64,000 bases of DNA from Agrobacterium vitis (lineage in GTDB: Bacteria; Pseudomonadota; Alphaproteobacteria; Rhizobiales; Rhizobiaceae): contig NZ_JACXXJ020000005.1 in assembly GCF_014926405.1 (NCBI RefSeq), positions 1,245,001 to 1,309,000 on the forward strand. The letters are read 5' to 3'. Positions 26,425 to 35,677 of the stretch are shown piece after piece. A program made the translations under genes and the position numbers. Position 1 is the stretch's first letter, and every line of letters starts with the position of its first letter. A model generated the notes under the pieces. The model was not told where the DNA came from. It ran no database searches and saw only the letters and a list, made by a program, of their open reading frames with translations.

Positions 26425-26539
26425 AATAACGCCCACCGGGGGAGGAGATCCGGCGGGCGTCATTTGAAATGGGCGACAACTGGGAGGAGGAGGGTTGTCA
26501 GCCCGTTCGGCGCGCATTGGGAGGAGGAGTATGCTGCAC
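26425..26539 (-). ncRNA. Alpha-r14 / 'cuckoo'-like sRNA with three anti-Shine-Dalgarno hairpins
   Basis: Read on the minus strand, three consecutive hairpins each present a CUCCUCC loop. Hairpin 1 is 26511-26539 (loop CTCCTCCTCCC), hairpin 2 is 26471-26504 (stem GACAAC/GTTGTC extended by GGGC/GCCC, loop CCTCCTCCTCCC), and hairpin 3 is 26425-26464 (15-bp stem with one wobble, loop CTCCTCCCC). Hairpin 3 is followed by TTATTGTTTT, a terminator-like U-tract, which fixes strand and 3' end near 26415. This matches the described architecture of alpha-r14/CcsR RNAs. The 5' end is not determined and may extend to about 26560. Confidence 0.75.
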
Positions 26540-26799
26540 CGAAACTGAATTGCAGCTTGCGCTGCCTGCATCCGTAAACACTCATGTTCCCGTCTGCTGT
26601 TGGTATTTATCTAATCGTTTTTATGGTTTTTGTGCAGTGCGATATTGTCATGTGAGCTATGCATTTTGTGCATGTGGTGATTATCGCTGGCTGAATACCC
26701 ATGCCAACCTGATAGTTCTCGCTGCTGCGACGCTGAAATCGGGTTTTCGACATTGTTGAAAAGGCGCCTATATAGAGGACTGCCGCGACGGACGGAGCT

Positions 26800-27912
26800 A
26801 TGATGTATCGGGTGAAACTGAAGAAAGATCTTGATCGCTGGACCGGCATGGGCCTGATCAGCAAACAGGCCGCCGCGGCGATGATCGAGGATCATGATGC
26901 CCGGGCGGGCAATTTCAATATCGGCGGCGTGTTGCTCATGCTGTCGGCAGTGCTGGTCTCTGCCGCCATCCTGCTGCTTGTGGCGGCCAATTGGCAGGCC
27001 ATTCCGCGCCTGGTGAAGGTGTCTGGCCTGATTCTGCTGATCTGGGGCTTTCACGGCGGTGCGGCCTTCTGCCTCGCTCAAAGGCGGCAGGCGTCGGGTC
27101 ATGCCCTTCTGGTGCTGGGAGCAGCCAGTTTCGGCGCAGCACTGTCGCTGGTTGGGCAGCTGTATCACCTGTCGGGCGACCTTCTCGATCTGCTTTATCT
27201 GTGGATCGGTATGGCAAGCCTGTCCTGCCTATTGTTTCGCTCCGGTGCGATGGCGGCTTTCGTTGGTGTTCTGGCGCTGGGGTTGGCGGCTGCAACCCTT
27301 GACCAATTTGATTTCTCCTGGACGCTGGAGGCAGTTTGGACACCGCCCCTTTTGGCTGTGCTCGTTACAGGCTTGGCACTTTTCACCGGAAACATCCGGG
27401 TTCAGCATATATCCGGCCTGCTGATTCTTGGCTGGCTTGCCTGGATCTATGCGCAGATCATGCAGCCAGGTCTTGCCATGGCCTATGTGGCTTTAGGGGT
27501 TGCCGCATTCGCAGCGTCAGCTTTGCCGCTGCTCGCACGGTATATGTCCGTGCAGATTGCCGGTTTTCATGCCTTGCTGCTGGCGGCAATGGGTCTTTTC
27601 GTCCTCAATATTGAGTTTGATCACGGTTTGCCACTGGCGCTGGTGGCTGTCACTGCGGTTGGAATTTCCATTGCGGCCCTTGTGCTTCGTGGGCGTCATG
27701 ATGGTGTGGTGCGGGCGCTGGCCTATCTGATTTTCGCAGGCGAGATCCTCTATCTGTCCTTTACAACAATTGATTCTCTGTTGGGGACATCGGGCTTTTT
27801 CCTGATTGCCGGTGTGATTGTCGCTTTGCTGGCCCTCGGCGTCAGCCAGATGGAAAAGCTGCTGGGCACGCGCAAGCGTCCGATGGTGGTTGAAGGACGG
27901 GAGCGGTCATGA
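26800..27912 (+). CDS. DUF2157 polytopic membrane protein
   Basis: A 370-residue inner-membrane protein. The cytoplasmic N-terminus (LKKDLDRWTGMGLISKQ, to about residue 45) is the DUF2157 signature. About ten hydrophobic helices follow, including one with the conserved GQLYHLSGD between helices. Function unknown. It overlaps the GDYXXLXY gene by four bases (ATGA); these two families regularly occur as a pair in bacteria, which suggests a shared envelope function. Confidence 0.87.
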   Translation: MMYRVKLKKDLDRWTGMGLISKQAAAAMIEDHDARAGNFNIGGVLLMLSAVLVSAAILLLVAANWQAIPRLVKVSGLILLIWGFHGGAAFCLAQRRQASGHALLVLGAASFGAALSLVGQLYHLSGDLLDLLYLWIGMASLSCLLFRSGAMAAFVGVLALGLAAATLDQFDFSWTLEAVWTPPLLAVLVTGLALFTGNIRVQHISGLLILGWLAWIYAQIMQPGLAMAYVALGVAAFAASALPLLARYMSVQIAGFHALLLAAMGLFVLNIEFDHGLPLALVAVTAVGISIAALVLRGRHDGVVRALAYLIFAGEILYLSFTTIDSLLGTSGFFLIAGVIVALLALGVSQMEKLLGTRKRPMVVEGRERS

Positions 27913-28490
27913 TGCAGCGCAATCATATTTTTCGTATGGTTTCCGCGGCGATTCTTCTGGCTGCGCTGCAAACGGCGGCAATCGGCTACCAGATTGGCGA
28001 GCGGGCCAATATTTTGCGCAACGGCCAGGAGGTCCTGCTGCGGACCGAGGCGGTCGACCCGCGCGATCTGCTGCGCGGCGATTTTGTCGTGCTGAATTAT
28101 CCGATTTCCCGCATTCCTGAAGAAAAGATCATCGGTCCTCGGCCATCAAGCCGACAGGATGTGCGTCTGCATGTTCGTGTCGTGCCGCAGGCCGATGGCT
28201 TTGCCTCGGTCGAAGAGGCGTCGGTCGCCGATCTGTCGGCAAAGCCGGGAAGCGTCGTGCTGTTAAGCGAGCCGCTGTCCTTTCCATCGCCTCTGGCGCC
28301 CGGAGACAGTTTGACCGTGCATTACGGGATCGAGCGATTCTATGTCCCTGAAGGCGAGGGCCGCGATATTGAGGCACAGCGTAATCAAGGTGCGGTTTCA
28401 ATCGCCATACGGGTGTCTCATGCGGGACGGGCGCAGATCCGGCAATTGTTCGTCGCGGGCCAGCCGGTTTATCGGGAACCGGATTTTTGA
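27909..28490 (+). CDS. GDYXXLXY-domain protein
   Basis: A 193-residue protein with an N-terminal membrane anchor (residues 8-28) and a presumably periplasmic domain holding RDLLRGDFVVLNYPIS near residues 51-66, the GDYxxLxY motif that names the family. A late pattern GIERFYVPEGEG is also typical. No biochemical role is known. Partner of the DUF2157 protein encoded just upstream. The stop is followed by a 130-bp gap and tRNA-Leu. Confidence 0.88.
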   Translation: MMQRNHIFRMVSAAILLAALQTAAIGYQIGERANILRNGQEVLLRTEAVDPRDLLRGDFVVLNYPISRIPEEKIIGPRPSSRQDVRLHVRVVPQADGFASVEEASVADLSAKPGSVVLLSEPLSFPSPLAPGDSLTVHYGIERFYVPEGEGRDIEAQRNQGAVSIAIRVSHAGRAQIRQLFVAGQPVYREPDF

Positions 28491-28623
28491 CACATGCCTG
28501 TCGGGATGTGATTTCACGGTGAGGACATGTCACTGTCATTTTTCCTTTGCGTGTTGAAAAACGGGTGTTATAGAGACCGCGCTCCGGCGGGGTCATGCAA
28601 AGTGCATGACGTTCTGATGGATC

Positions 28624-28708
<85 letters not shown>

Positions 28709-28879
28709 GAACGTAAGGCAGCAAGGCAGAGGGCGGGAATGCGTGCATTCCGGCCCATTGTTTGTATGTTAGGGTCTGTGTGATGAGGCCTGCACGCGTG
28801 GCTTGTGGAGCTGCTTTGCCTGGCAAAATGCTAAATGTTTGCCACACAGCCGCCTCTGGATCAGCGGAGGGCGTGCTGG

Positions 28880-28978
28880 CTGCATAATTCCTTGAACCGG
28901 TATAGGTTCAAGGAATTATGCAGCGAATTTAAAGTGTTACAGCGTCCCTTGTGCGTTTTATCAAACGCACGGCACTGT
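28880..28978. repeat. Two-hairpin palindromic repeat between tRNA-Leu and tig
   Basis: The first hairpin (28880-28923) has a perfect 19-bp stem, beginning CTGCATAATTCCTTGAACC, with a 6-base loop GGTATA. The second (28939-28978) is ACAGCG…GTGCGTTT/AAACGCAC…CTGT. The order 'GCATAATTCC hairpin, spacer AAAGTGTTACAGCG, GTGCG hairpin' is one I associate with dispersed repeats in Rhizobium and Agrobacterium. A related second-hairpin copy is at 33298. It could end up as a transcript hairpin upstream of tig. Confidence 0.75.
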
Positions 28979-29092
28979 GGAGAACCACCGGCTGCCTCGC
29001 AGCCGAGACGATAAGAACCGGCAGTCCGGGCACGGACGCCAACGAAACACATGGCTGTCCGAGCATGGCTGCCACGACACGAAGGTTAGAAC

Positions 29093-30574
29093 ATGCAGGT
29101 TATCGAAACGCTCGCTGAAGGGCTGAAGCGCGAACTCAAGGTCATCATTCCGGCCGCTGACATGGAAGCGCAGATGAATGAGCGCCTTGCTGACGTCAAG
29201 GACAAGGTTCGCATCAACGGTTTCCGTCCGGGCAAGGTACCGGCGGGTCACCTGAAGAAGATGTATGGCAAGTCGGTCATGGCCGAACTGGTCAACGAAA
29301 TCGTCCGTGATCGTCCGTCCGCTATCCTGTCTGAACGTGGTGAAAAGTCCGCGACCCAGCCGGAAGTGGCGATGACCGAGGACGAGGCAGAAGCCGACAA
29401 GATCCTCAATGCGCAGGCCGATTTCGAATTCACGCTTGCCTATGAAGTCATTCCGGCTATCGAATTGAAGCCGGTCGACGGCATCAAGATCGTCCGCGAA
29501 GTCGTTGAAGTGTCGGAAGACGAAGTCAACGAGCAGATCATGAAGATCGCCGAAAGCGCGCGGACCTTCGCCACCAAGGACGGTGTTGCTGCAGATGGCG
29601 ACCGCGTCACCATGGATTACCTTGGCAAGGTCGACGGCGTTCCCTTCGACGGTGGCAAGGACGAAGATGCAGAGCTGGTCATCGGCTCCAACCGCTTCAT
29701 CCCCGGCTTTGAAGAGCAGCTGGTCGGCCTGAAGGCTGGCGACGAAAAGGTCATCAACGTGACCTTCCCGACCGAATATCCGGCTGCAAATCTTGCTGGC
29801 AAGGACGCCACCTTTGACATCACCGTCAAGGAAGTTGCGGCTCCGGCTGAAACCGAGATCAATGACGAGCTGGCCACCAAGCTCGGCCTGGAATCGGTCG
29901 ATAAGCTGAAGGAAATCGTTCGCGGCCAGATCGAAAGCCAGTACGGCAATGTGACCCGCCAGAAGATCAAGCGTCAGATCCTTGATCAGTTGGACGAGAT
30001 GTACAAGTTCGAAGCGCCTTCGCGTCTGGTTGATGCCGAATTCGACAATATCTGGCGCCAGATCAACACCGATCTGCAACAGTCCGGCAAGACTTTCGAA
30101 GATGAAGAGACAACGGAAGATGCAGCCCGCGAAGAATACCGCGCCCTGGCTGAACGTCGCGTTCGTCTCGGCCTGGTTCTCTCCGAAATCGGTGAAAAGG
30201 CTGCTATCGATGTGACCGAGGAAGAAATGCAGCGTGCGCTTTACGCTCAGTTGCAGCAGTTCCCGGGCCAGGAAAAGCAGATCATCGACTTCTTCCGTAA
30301 CACGCCCGGCGCTTCTGCATCGCTGCGTGCTCCGATCTTTGAAGAAAAGGTCATGGACAAGCTGATCTCCGAGGTCAATGTTACGGATAAGACTGTGACC
30401 AAGGAAGAACTGCTGGCTGAAGACGAAGACGGCGACGACACCAAGCCTGCCAAGAAGTCGGCCAAGAAGAAGGCTGTCAAGGCTGAGGACGCTTCCGCTG
30501 AAGGCGAAGAATCCGCTCCAAAGAAGAAGGCTGCCGCCAAGAAGAAGGCTGCTGACGAAGGCGATGCTGAATAA
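29093..30574 (+). CDS. tig: Trigger factor
   Basis: A ribosome-associated chaperone and peptidyl-prolyl isomerase of 493 residues. The ribosome-docking signature GFRPGKVP lies near residues 43-50, the FKBP-type domain spans about 160-245 ([22 protein letters not shown]), and the C-terminal cradle follows to about 440. The last 50 residues are a Lys/Ala/Glu-rich tail ([11 protein letters not shown]…) that is likely disordered and is longer than in E. coli. AAGG precedes the ATG. It is followed by a clear terminator. Confidence 0.96.
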   Translation: MQVIETLAEGLKRELKVIIPAADMEAQMNERLADVKDKVRINGFRPGKVPAGHLKKMYGKSVMAELVNEIVRDRPSAILSERGEKSATQPEVAMTEDEAEADKILNAQADFEFTLAYEVIPAIELKPVDGIKIVREVVEVSEDEVNEQIMKIAESARTFATKDGVAADGDRVTMDYLGKVDGVPFDGGKDEDAELVIGSNRFIPGFEEQLVGLKAGDEKVINVTFPTEYPAANLAGKDATFDITVKEVAAPAETEINDELATKLGLESVDKLKEIVRGQIESQYGNVTRQKIKRQILDQLDEMYKFEAPSRLVDAEFDNIWRQINTDLQQSGKTFEDEETTEDAAREEYRALAERRVRLGLVLSEIGEKAAIDVTEEEMQRALYAQLQQFPGQEKQIIDFFRNTPGASASLRAPIFEEKVMDKLISEVNVTDKTVTKEELLAEDEDGDDTKPAKKSAKKKAVKAEDASAEGEESAPKKKAAAKKKAADEGDAE

Positions 30575-30602
30575 GCGACCCTTCTACGACTTCGATAATG
30601 AT

Positions 30603-30629
30603 AAAACCGCCCTTCGGGGCGGTTTTTTT
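30603..30629 (+). terminator. Intrinsic terminator after tig
   Basis: A 10-bp stem AAAACCGCCC / GGGCGGTTTT around a TTCG tetraloop, then a T-run. It lies 28 bp past the tig stop. Confidence 0.93.
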
Positions 30630-30750
30630 ATGCTGATGAGCGCTGTCTGAAAGGTAGGGTGGGGCTTGATGGGACAGGGGCGGTGCCTCCAGAGAATCAA
30701 TTGTCTTTGATAGAAGGCTGTAGAAAAATCCGTGGGTGTTGGAGAGCGGC

Positions 30751-31503
30751 ATGGAGATAGAATTGATCCGCAGTGCCACGCTGCGGTTAAAGATGGCCGG
30801 GCTAACGCTGCTGATTGACCCTTGGCTGGCGGCAAAGGGGCAGGGCCGAAGTTATCGCGGGGCCTTGACCTCGCCACTGGTCGATCTGCCAATCCCGGTC
30901 GAGCAGGTGATTCACGGCATTGACGCGGTGCTGGTTTCGCATCTTCACTCCGATCATTTCGACGATGTTGCCAAACAGCTATTGCCACCTGACATCTCAT
31001 TATTCTGCCACCCACGCGATGTGGCGGCGATCCGTGCCATGGGCTTCTCACGGGTGATCGGGATTGAAAGTGCCACACAGCTTGGCGAAGTGCGTCTAGA
31101 AACGACGGATGGCCAGCATGGGCCGCCTGAGGTTCTGGCGGATATGGGAGACGTCAGTGGCTTCCTGCTGCGGGCCGCCGCTGAACCAGTGCTTTACTGG
31201 GCTGGCGACACCATCCTGTGCGATGCGGTGCGGCAGGTGCTTGTTGATCACCGCCCGGATGTGATTGTCGTTCACGCCTGCGGTGCGGAATGGAACGGCT
31301 GTGGACCGCTGGTAATGGATGCCGCCATGGTGATGGAGGTCTTGCACCTTGCGCCCCGAGCCATGGTCATCGCCACTCATCTCGACGCCGTCGACCACGC
31401 CACCGTCAGTCGCGCCGATCTTGCCGCCGCCGCACAGAGGCAAGCGCCAGAGGTGAGAGCAAGGCTCTACATTCCCGCTGATGGCGCCAGCCTGGTTTTC
31501 TAG
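30751..31503 (+). CDS. MBL-fold metallo-hydrolase
   Basis: A 250-residue metallo-beta-lactamase-fold hydrolase of the UlaG/L-ascorbate-lactonase-like branch. The metal-binding HxHxDH motif is present in VSHLHSDHFDD near residue 70, with a later LYWAGDTILC near 155 and a histidine at ATHLDAVDH near 213. The start ELIRSATLRLKMAG…LLIDPWL is typical of this branch. I prefer the ATG at 30751 with GGAG 7 bp before it over a GTG at 30736. Substrate unknown. Confidence 0.87.
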   Translation: MEIELIRSATLRLKMAGLTLLIDPWLAAKGQGRSYRGALTSPLVDLPIPVEQVIHGIDAVLVSHLHSDHFDDVAKQLLPPDISLFCHPRDVAAIRAMGFSRVIGIESATQLGEVRLETTDGQHGPPEVLADMGDVSGFLLRAAAEPVLYWAGDTILCDAVRQVLVDHRPDVIVVHACGAEWNGCGPLVMDAAMVMEVLHLAPRAMVIATHLDAVDHATVSRADLAAAAQRQAPEVRARLYIPADGASLVF

Positions 31504-31560
31504 GCGATTCCCGCAAAAGTGCGCAGCGGTTTAGCTCGGGCGAATGCCAGGTTTTCGAGC

Positions 31561-32985
31561 CTATTGCGCCGCATTTTTCACGGTTTTTTCGACCTTCAGT
31601 TCTCCCATCCGGTTCCAGGCGTCCAGTCCGGCGATTTTATAGGCCTCTGCCAGCGTCGGGTAATTGAAGGTGTTTTCGACGAAATATTCCACTGTTCCTT
31701 TCAGGTTCAGCACGGCCTGGCCGATATGGACCAGTTCGGTTGCGCCTTCGCCAACGATATGAACGCCGAGCAGGCGGCGGGTTTTCAGCGAGAAGATCAT
31801 TTTCAACATGCCGCTATCGAGGCCCATGATATGGCCACGCGAGGTCTCGCGGAAATGGGCAATGCCACATTCATAGGGAATGGCACGTTGCTTGACCTCT
31901 TCCTCCGTCAGCCCACAGGTGGAGATCTCTGGCACGGCATAAATCCCATAGGGGAAATATTGCGGCGGTTCGCCGGAAGGGGCGCCAACGGCATGGCGGG
32001 CGGCAATACGGCCCTGTTCCATCGATGTGGAGGCCAGACTCGGAAAACCAACGACGTCTCCGGCCGCATAGATATTGGGGACATCGGTCTGGAACGTCTC
32101 CGGATTGACCTTCAACCGGCCACGGTTATCAGCTTCCAGCCCGCAGGCTGCAAGGTTCAGCGTATCGGTGGCGCCGACGCGGCCTGCGGCAAACAGCACC
32201 ATTTCGGAATTCAGCACCCGGCCATTCTTCAGCGTCACCCGACATTTTCCATCTTCCTTTTCGACCTTTTCTGCCGATTGTCCGAAGATCAGCTTCATGT
32301 TGCGGTCACGGAGCTGGTAGGAAAAGTCCTCGACGATTTCCTTGTCGATAAAATCCAGCATGCTGTCGCGCGGCTCGACCACCGTCACTTGGGTATCCAG
32401 AGCGCTGAAGATCGTCGCATATTCGATGCCGATAACGCCCGCGCCGATCACCACCATGGAACGCGGCACGTCCTTGATATGAACGATATCATCGCTGTCG
32501 AGAATGCTGACGCCATCGAAGGCGATATGGGCAGGCCGGTGCGGGCGGGTGCCGACTGCCAGCAGGATTGCATTGGCGCTGACCCGCTGCACTTCGCCGT
32601 CTTCCTTGGTGACCTCAAGCGTGTGAGAATCAAGGAAGATGGCGTGACCGCGCAATTGCTGCACCCGGTTGCGGGAAAACTGATGTTCCAGCACATCGAC
32701 TTCATGGTCGAGGGTGATCAGCAACCGGCGGCGAAGGTCATCGGCGCTGATTTCCTGCTTGACGCGGTAGGAGCGACCATAAAACCCGCGCTCACGCCAG
32801 CCGGTCAGGTTGAGAGCCGTTTCACGCAGCGTTTTGGAAGGGATTGTGCCGGTATGGACGGAGACCCCGCCGACATGACCGCCGCGCTCGATGACCAGAA
32901 CCTTCTTGGAAAGCTTGGCGGCCTGAATGGCAGCCCGGCGTCCTGCGGGGCCGCTGCCGATTACCACGAGATCATACTGGTACAT
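31561..32985 (-). CDS. sthA: Soluble pyridine nucleotide transhydrogenase (Si-specific)
   Basis: An FAD flavoprotein that exchanges reducing equivalents between NADPH and NAD+, 474 residues. It belongs to the disulfide-oxidoreductase fold but, as in SthA, the redox cysteine pair is missing: the segment reads VHTGTIPSKTLRE near residue 45. The FAD site is VVIGSGPAGRRAA near residues 7-19, the NAD(P) site VVIGAGVIGIEYA near 177, and the second FAD motif YAAGDVVGFPSLA near 305. The C-terminal dimer domain is complete. Monocistronic, convergent with the MBL-fold gene. Confidence 0.93.
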   Translation of the reverse strand: MYQYDLVVIGSGPAGRRAAIQAAKLSKKVLVIERGGHVGGVSVHTGTIPSKTLRETALNLTGWRERGFYGRSYRVKQEISADDLRRRLLITLDHEVDVLEHQFSRNRVQQLRGHAIFLDSHTLEVTKEDGEVQRVSANAILLAVGTRPHRPAHIAFDGVSILDSDDIVHIKDVPRSMVVIGAGVIGIEYATIFSALDTQVTVVEPRDSMLDFIDKEIVEDFSYQLRDRNMKLIFGQSAEKVEKEDGKCRVTLKNGRVLNSEMVLFAAGRVGATDTLNLAACGLEADNRGRLKVNPETFQTDVPNIYAAGDVVGFPSLASTSMEQGRIAARHAVGAPSGEPPQYFPYGIYAVPEISTCGLTEEEVKQRAIPYECGIAHFRETSRGHIMGLDSGMLKMIFSLKTRRLLGVHIVGEGATELVHIGQAVLNLKGTVEYFVENTFNYPTLAEAYKIAGLDAWNRMGELKVEKTVKNAAQ

Positions 32986-33414
32986 ATCCGTTCTTCCTGT
33001 TTGCTACCGGCCTGCCTTGGCCGCTGCCTGGCTTGTCTCTCAACGCAATTGCCTATGCCAATGACGACAATGATAGCAGAGCATTCTAACTGTTTGGTTA
33101 TCCCGCATTGCACTGCACACAAAAAATCCCCTGAAAAAAGCGGGTCTTTGAGGACTCGTACGGCACGAGGGACATCCGCGAAAGGAACGGACGGTTCATA
33201 AAACGAATCCGGAAATGGTGCTATCAGCTTGATATGTCGAGCAGATGGCGATTTTCGGGGGCTGCTTTGGAAAAATATCCAGCAAATATAGAGAGCTACA
33301 GCGAACCTTTGTGCGCCATATAGGGCGCACGGCGCTTTAGTGGCTCAGTGATTGCGCCAGCCTGTCGGGAAAGCCTATATATTTGGTGTTCCTCCCGCCA
33401 ATATGGATCTGCCC
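32986..33414. other. Intergenic region between sthA and the aminotransferase gene
   Basis: About 430 bp between divergent genes without a convincing ORF. The only structure seen is the short palindromic repeat at 33298-33336. Promoters for both genes should lie here, but none could be assigned by eye. Confidence 0.5.
33298..33336. repeat. Single-hairpin copy of the ACAGCG…GTGCG palindrome
   Basis: ACAGCGAACCTTTGTGCGCC, a short loop, then GGGCGCACGGCGCTTT. It matches the second hairpin of the repeat at 28939-28978 in order and spacing but not in loop sequence. The ATAATTCC hairpin is missing here. Confidence 0.7.
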
Positions 33415-34596
33415 ATGTCTCTTGCCTCCTTCAATCCGCGTGTCGCCCGGCTTGCGACGCCGCCTATTCCCTCGGTTTTCGGTTGGGGTCGGGCTTATGA
33501 CGCAGCAGCGGGACCGTTGATCGATCTGTCGCAGGCCGCACCGGGCCATCCACCGCATACCGATCTGCTGGCCTGGCTCGCACAAGCGGCGGGGTCTGCC
33601 GAAGCCTGCGGCTATGGGGCAATAGAAGGGGAACTGGTGCTCAGGAAGGCTTATTGCACGCATCTTTCCGATCTTTACGATGCAGATTTTACGCCGGAGC
33701 AGATCCATATTACCGCTGGTGCAAACCAGGCTTTCATCTGTGCTGCCATGGCGCTGGCGGGAGCAGGTGAGCGGATCGCGCTGACCGATCCCTTCTATTT
33801 CAACCATGATACGACGCTCACCATGCTGGGCATCGAAACGGTCGCCTTGCCCTGCGACAGCGGCAACGGTTTTCTGCCGGATCTTGACCGGGCTGAACAG
33901 GTGGTGAAAAGCGGCATCAAGGCGCTGGCGCTGGTAACGCCCAACAATCCGACCGGCGCGGTCTATCCGAAGGAATTGCTCGCCGATCTTTACCGGCTCT
34001 GCCGCGCCCATGGCGTCTGGCTGATTGTCGATGAAACCTACCGCGATTTTCTCGATCCTGGTTTCGGCAGGCCGCATGAGCTGTTTTCGCAGCCGGATTG
34101 GGCGGAGGGTCTGATCCAGATTTACAGTTTTTCGAAATCCTTCGCCATCCCCGGTCACCGTCTGGCGGCAATTTGCGCTGGCGGACCTGTGGTGGAGCAA
34201 ATCGCCAAGATCATGGACAATTTGCAGATCTGCGCGCCGCGCGCTGCCCAGATCGCGCTAGCCAAGGCGCTGCCGGTTCTGGATGGCTGGCGGGCGGACA
34301 ACGCCGCCGAGATCGCCCGGCGCACCGTGGCGCTGCGCCAGGCCTTCGACCTTCTGCCGCAATGGCATTTGGCATCGATCGGCGCTTATTTCGCCTTTGC
34401 CCGCCATCCGTTCGGGCAGGCCGCATCCATCGATGTCGCCGAACAAATGGCGCGGCGAGCGGGCATTCTGGCGGTTCCCGGCGGATTTTTCGGGTCGGGG
34501 CAGGAGGGTTATCTACGGCTTGCCTTCGCCAATGTCGATTGCCCGACCATAGCGACATTGCCGGACCGGTTGAGGACATTTACGATGGCTGGTTGA
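33415..34596 (+). CDS. Class I/II PLP-dependent aminotransferase
   Basis: A fold-type I aminotransferase of about 393 residues. Landmarks are GYGAIEGELVLRKAY (substrate-binding loop), ITAGANQAFI, VTPNNPTGAVYPKE, DETYRDF, and the PLP lysine in IYSFSKSFAIPGHRL. The substrate is not identifiable. Neither ATG (33403, 33415) has a strong ribosome-binding site; the second places the start just before FNPRVA. The next gene, a ureohydrolase, starts 25 bp later on the same strand, suggesting a joint role in catabolism of an amine or guanidino compound. Confidence 0.87.
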   Translation: MSLASFNPRVARLATPPIPSVFGWGRAYDAAAGPLIDLSQAAPGHPPHTDLLAWLAQAAGSAEACGYGAIEGELVLRKAYCTHLSDLYDADFTPEQIHITAGANQAFICAAMALAGAGERIALTDPFYFNHDTTLTMLGIETVALPCDSGNGFLPDLDRAEQVVKSGIKALALVTPNNPTGAVYPKELLADLYRLCRAHGVWLIVDETYRDFLDPGFGRPHELFSQPDWAEGLIQIYSFSKSFAIPGHRLAAICAGGPVVEQIAKIMDNLQICAPRAAQIALAKALPVLDGWRADNAAEIARRTVALRQAFDLLPQWHLASIGAYFAFARHPFGQAASIDVAEQMARRAGILAVPGGFFGSGQEGYLRLAFANVDCPTIATLPDRLRTFTMAG

Positions 34597-34621
34597 ACCC
34601 TGTCAGTAAAAGGTGACGGCT

Positions 34622-35677
34622 ATGGCCTTCGACAATGAAAAGCTCGACGCGCTGCGGCGTAAATACGGCGGCGAGACCGGCGGAGAAGTGTTTGATCCAC
34701 GCTTCAAGCGGGTGGCTGAAAAAATCTTTGACAGCAAGGGGACGAGGCTTGCTCCTTATTCGGGCATTCCGACATTTCTATCGGCTCCCTATCGACAGGT
34801 CGAAGCGGAGAATCCGGATTTCGGCGGTCTGGACGTGGGGATCATCGGTGTGCCGATGGACCTTGGCGTCACCAACCGCCCTGGTTCCCGCTTCGGGCCA
34901 CGGGCACTGCGCACCATCGAGCGGATCGGGCCGTATAACCATGTGCTGGATTGCGCGCCAGTGCATGACTTGAAGGTGGCGGATGTCGGTGACGTGCCAT
35001 TTGCCAGCCGCTATCGGCTGGAGCAGAGCCATGTCGATATTGAAAACCGTATTGGCCAGATGGTGGCGCAAGGGGTAGTGCCGCTCAGCGTCGGTGGCGA
35101 TCACTCGATTACGCATCCGATCTTGAAGGCGGTTGGAAAAGATCGTCCAGTCGGGCTTATTCATATCGATGCCCATTGCGATACCAGCGGCCAGTTTGAT
35201 CAAACCAAATTTCACCATGGCGGCCCATTTCGAAATGCGGTGCTGGATGGCGTGGTGGACCCGACGCGCACGGTGCAGATCGGCATTCGTGGACCGGCGG
35301 AATATCTCTGGGAATTCAGCTATGAAAGCGGCATGACGGTTATTCATGCCGAGGAGATTTCAGCGCTTGGCATTTCAGCGGTCATCGCCAAGGCTTTGCA
35401 GGTGGTCGGGGATGGTCCAACCTATCTGTCCTTTGATATCGACAGTCTCGATCCGGCCTTTGCGCCAGGAACCGGCACGCCCGAGGTCGGTGGCTTGACC
35501 ACACGTGAGGTGCTGGAACTGCTGCGTGGTCTGAAAGGTGTCAACCTTGTCGGTGGCGATGTGGTGGAAGTCGCGCCGCAATATGACAGCACCACAAATA
35601 CGGCGCAGGCGGGGGCACAGGTGCTGTTCGAAATCCTCAGCCTGATGGTTTTCAGTCCGTCCATTGGCAAGGAATAG
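34622..35677 (+). CDS. Ureohydrolase (agmatinase/guanidinobutyrase family)
   Basis: A binuclear metal hydrolase of the arginase superfamily, about 351 residues, that cleaves a guanidino group to urea plus an amine. Metal ligands are visible in SVGGDHSIT, HIDAHCDTS and SFDIDSLDPAF, with the downstream GTGTPEVGG typical of agmatinase/guanidinobutyrase rather than arginase. After HIDAHCD the segment KFHHGGPFRNAV resembles guanidinobutyrase-type enzymes more than agmatinase. The N-terminus is extended by about 60 residues. I chose ATG 34622 with AAAGG upstream over a GTG at 34613. Substrate unresolved. Confidence 0.87.
   Translation: MAFDNEKLDALRRKYGGETGGEVFDPRFKRVAEKIFDSKGTRLAPYSGIPTFLSAPYRQVEAENPDFGGLDVGIIGVPMDLGVTNRPGSRFGPRALRTIERIGPYNHVLDCAPVHDLKVADVGDVPFASRYRLEQSHVDIENRIGQMVAQGVVPLSVGGDHSITHPILKAVGKDRPVGLIHIDAHCDTSGQFDQTKFHHGGPFRNAVLDGVVDPTRTVQIGIRGPAEYLWEFSYESGMTVIHAEEISALGISAVIAKALQVVGDGPTYLSFDIDSLDPAFAPGTGTPEVGGLTTREVLELLRGLKGVNLVGGDVVEVAPQYDSTTNTAQAGAQVLFEILSLMVFSPSIGKE

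Noticed and set aside
28546..28574. Sigma-70-like promoter before tRNA-Leu (TATAGA as -10)
   Set aside because: The only good -35 (TTGAAA) is about 10 bp away, too close; the correctly spaced hexamer is weak.
31519..33201. 560-codon plus-strand ORF opposite sthA
   Set aside because: Frame shadow of a GC-rich gene; the minus strand encodes a complete SthA with all motifs.
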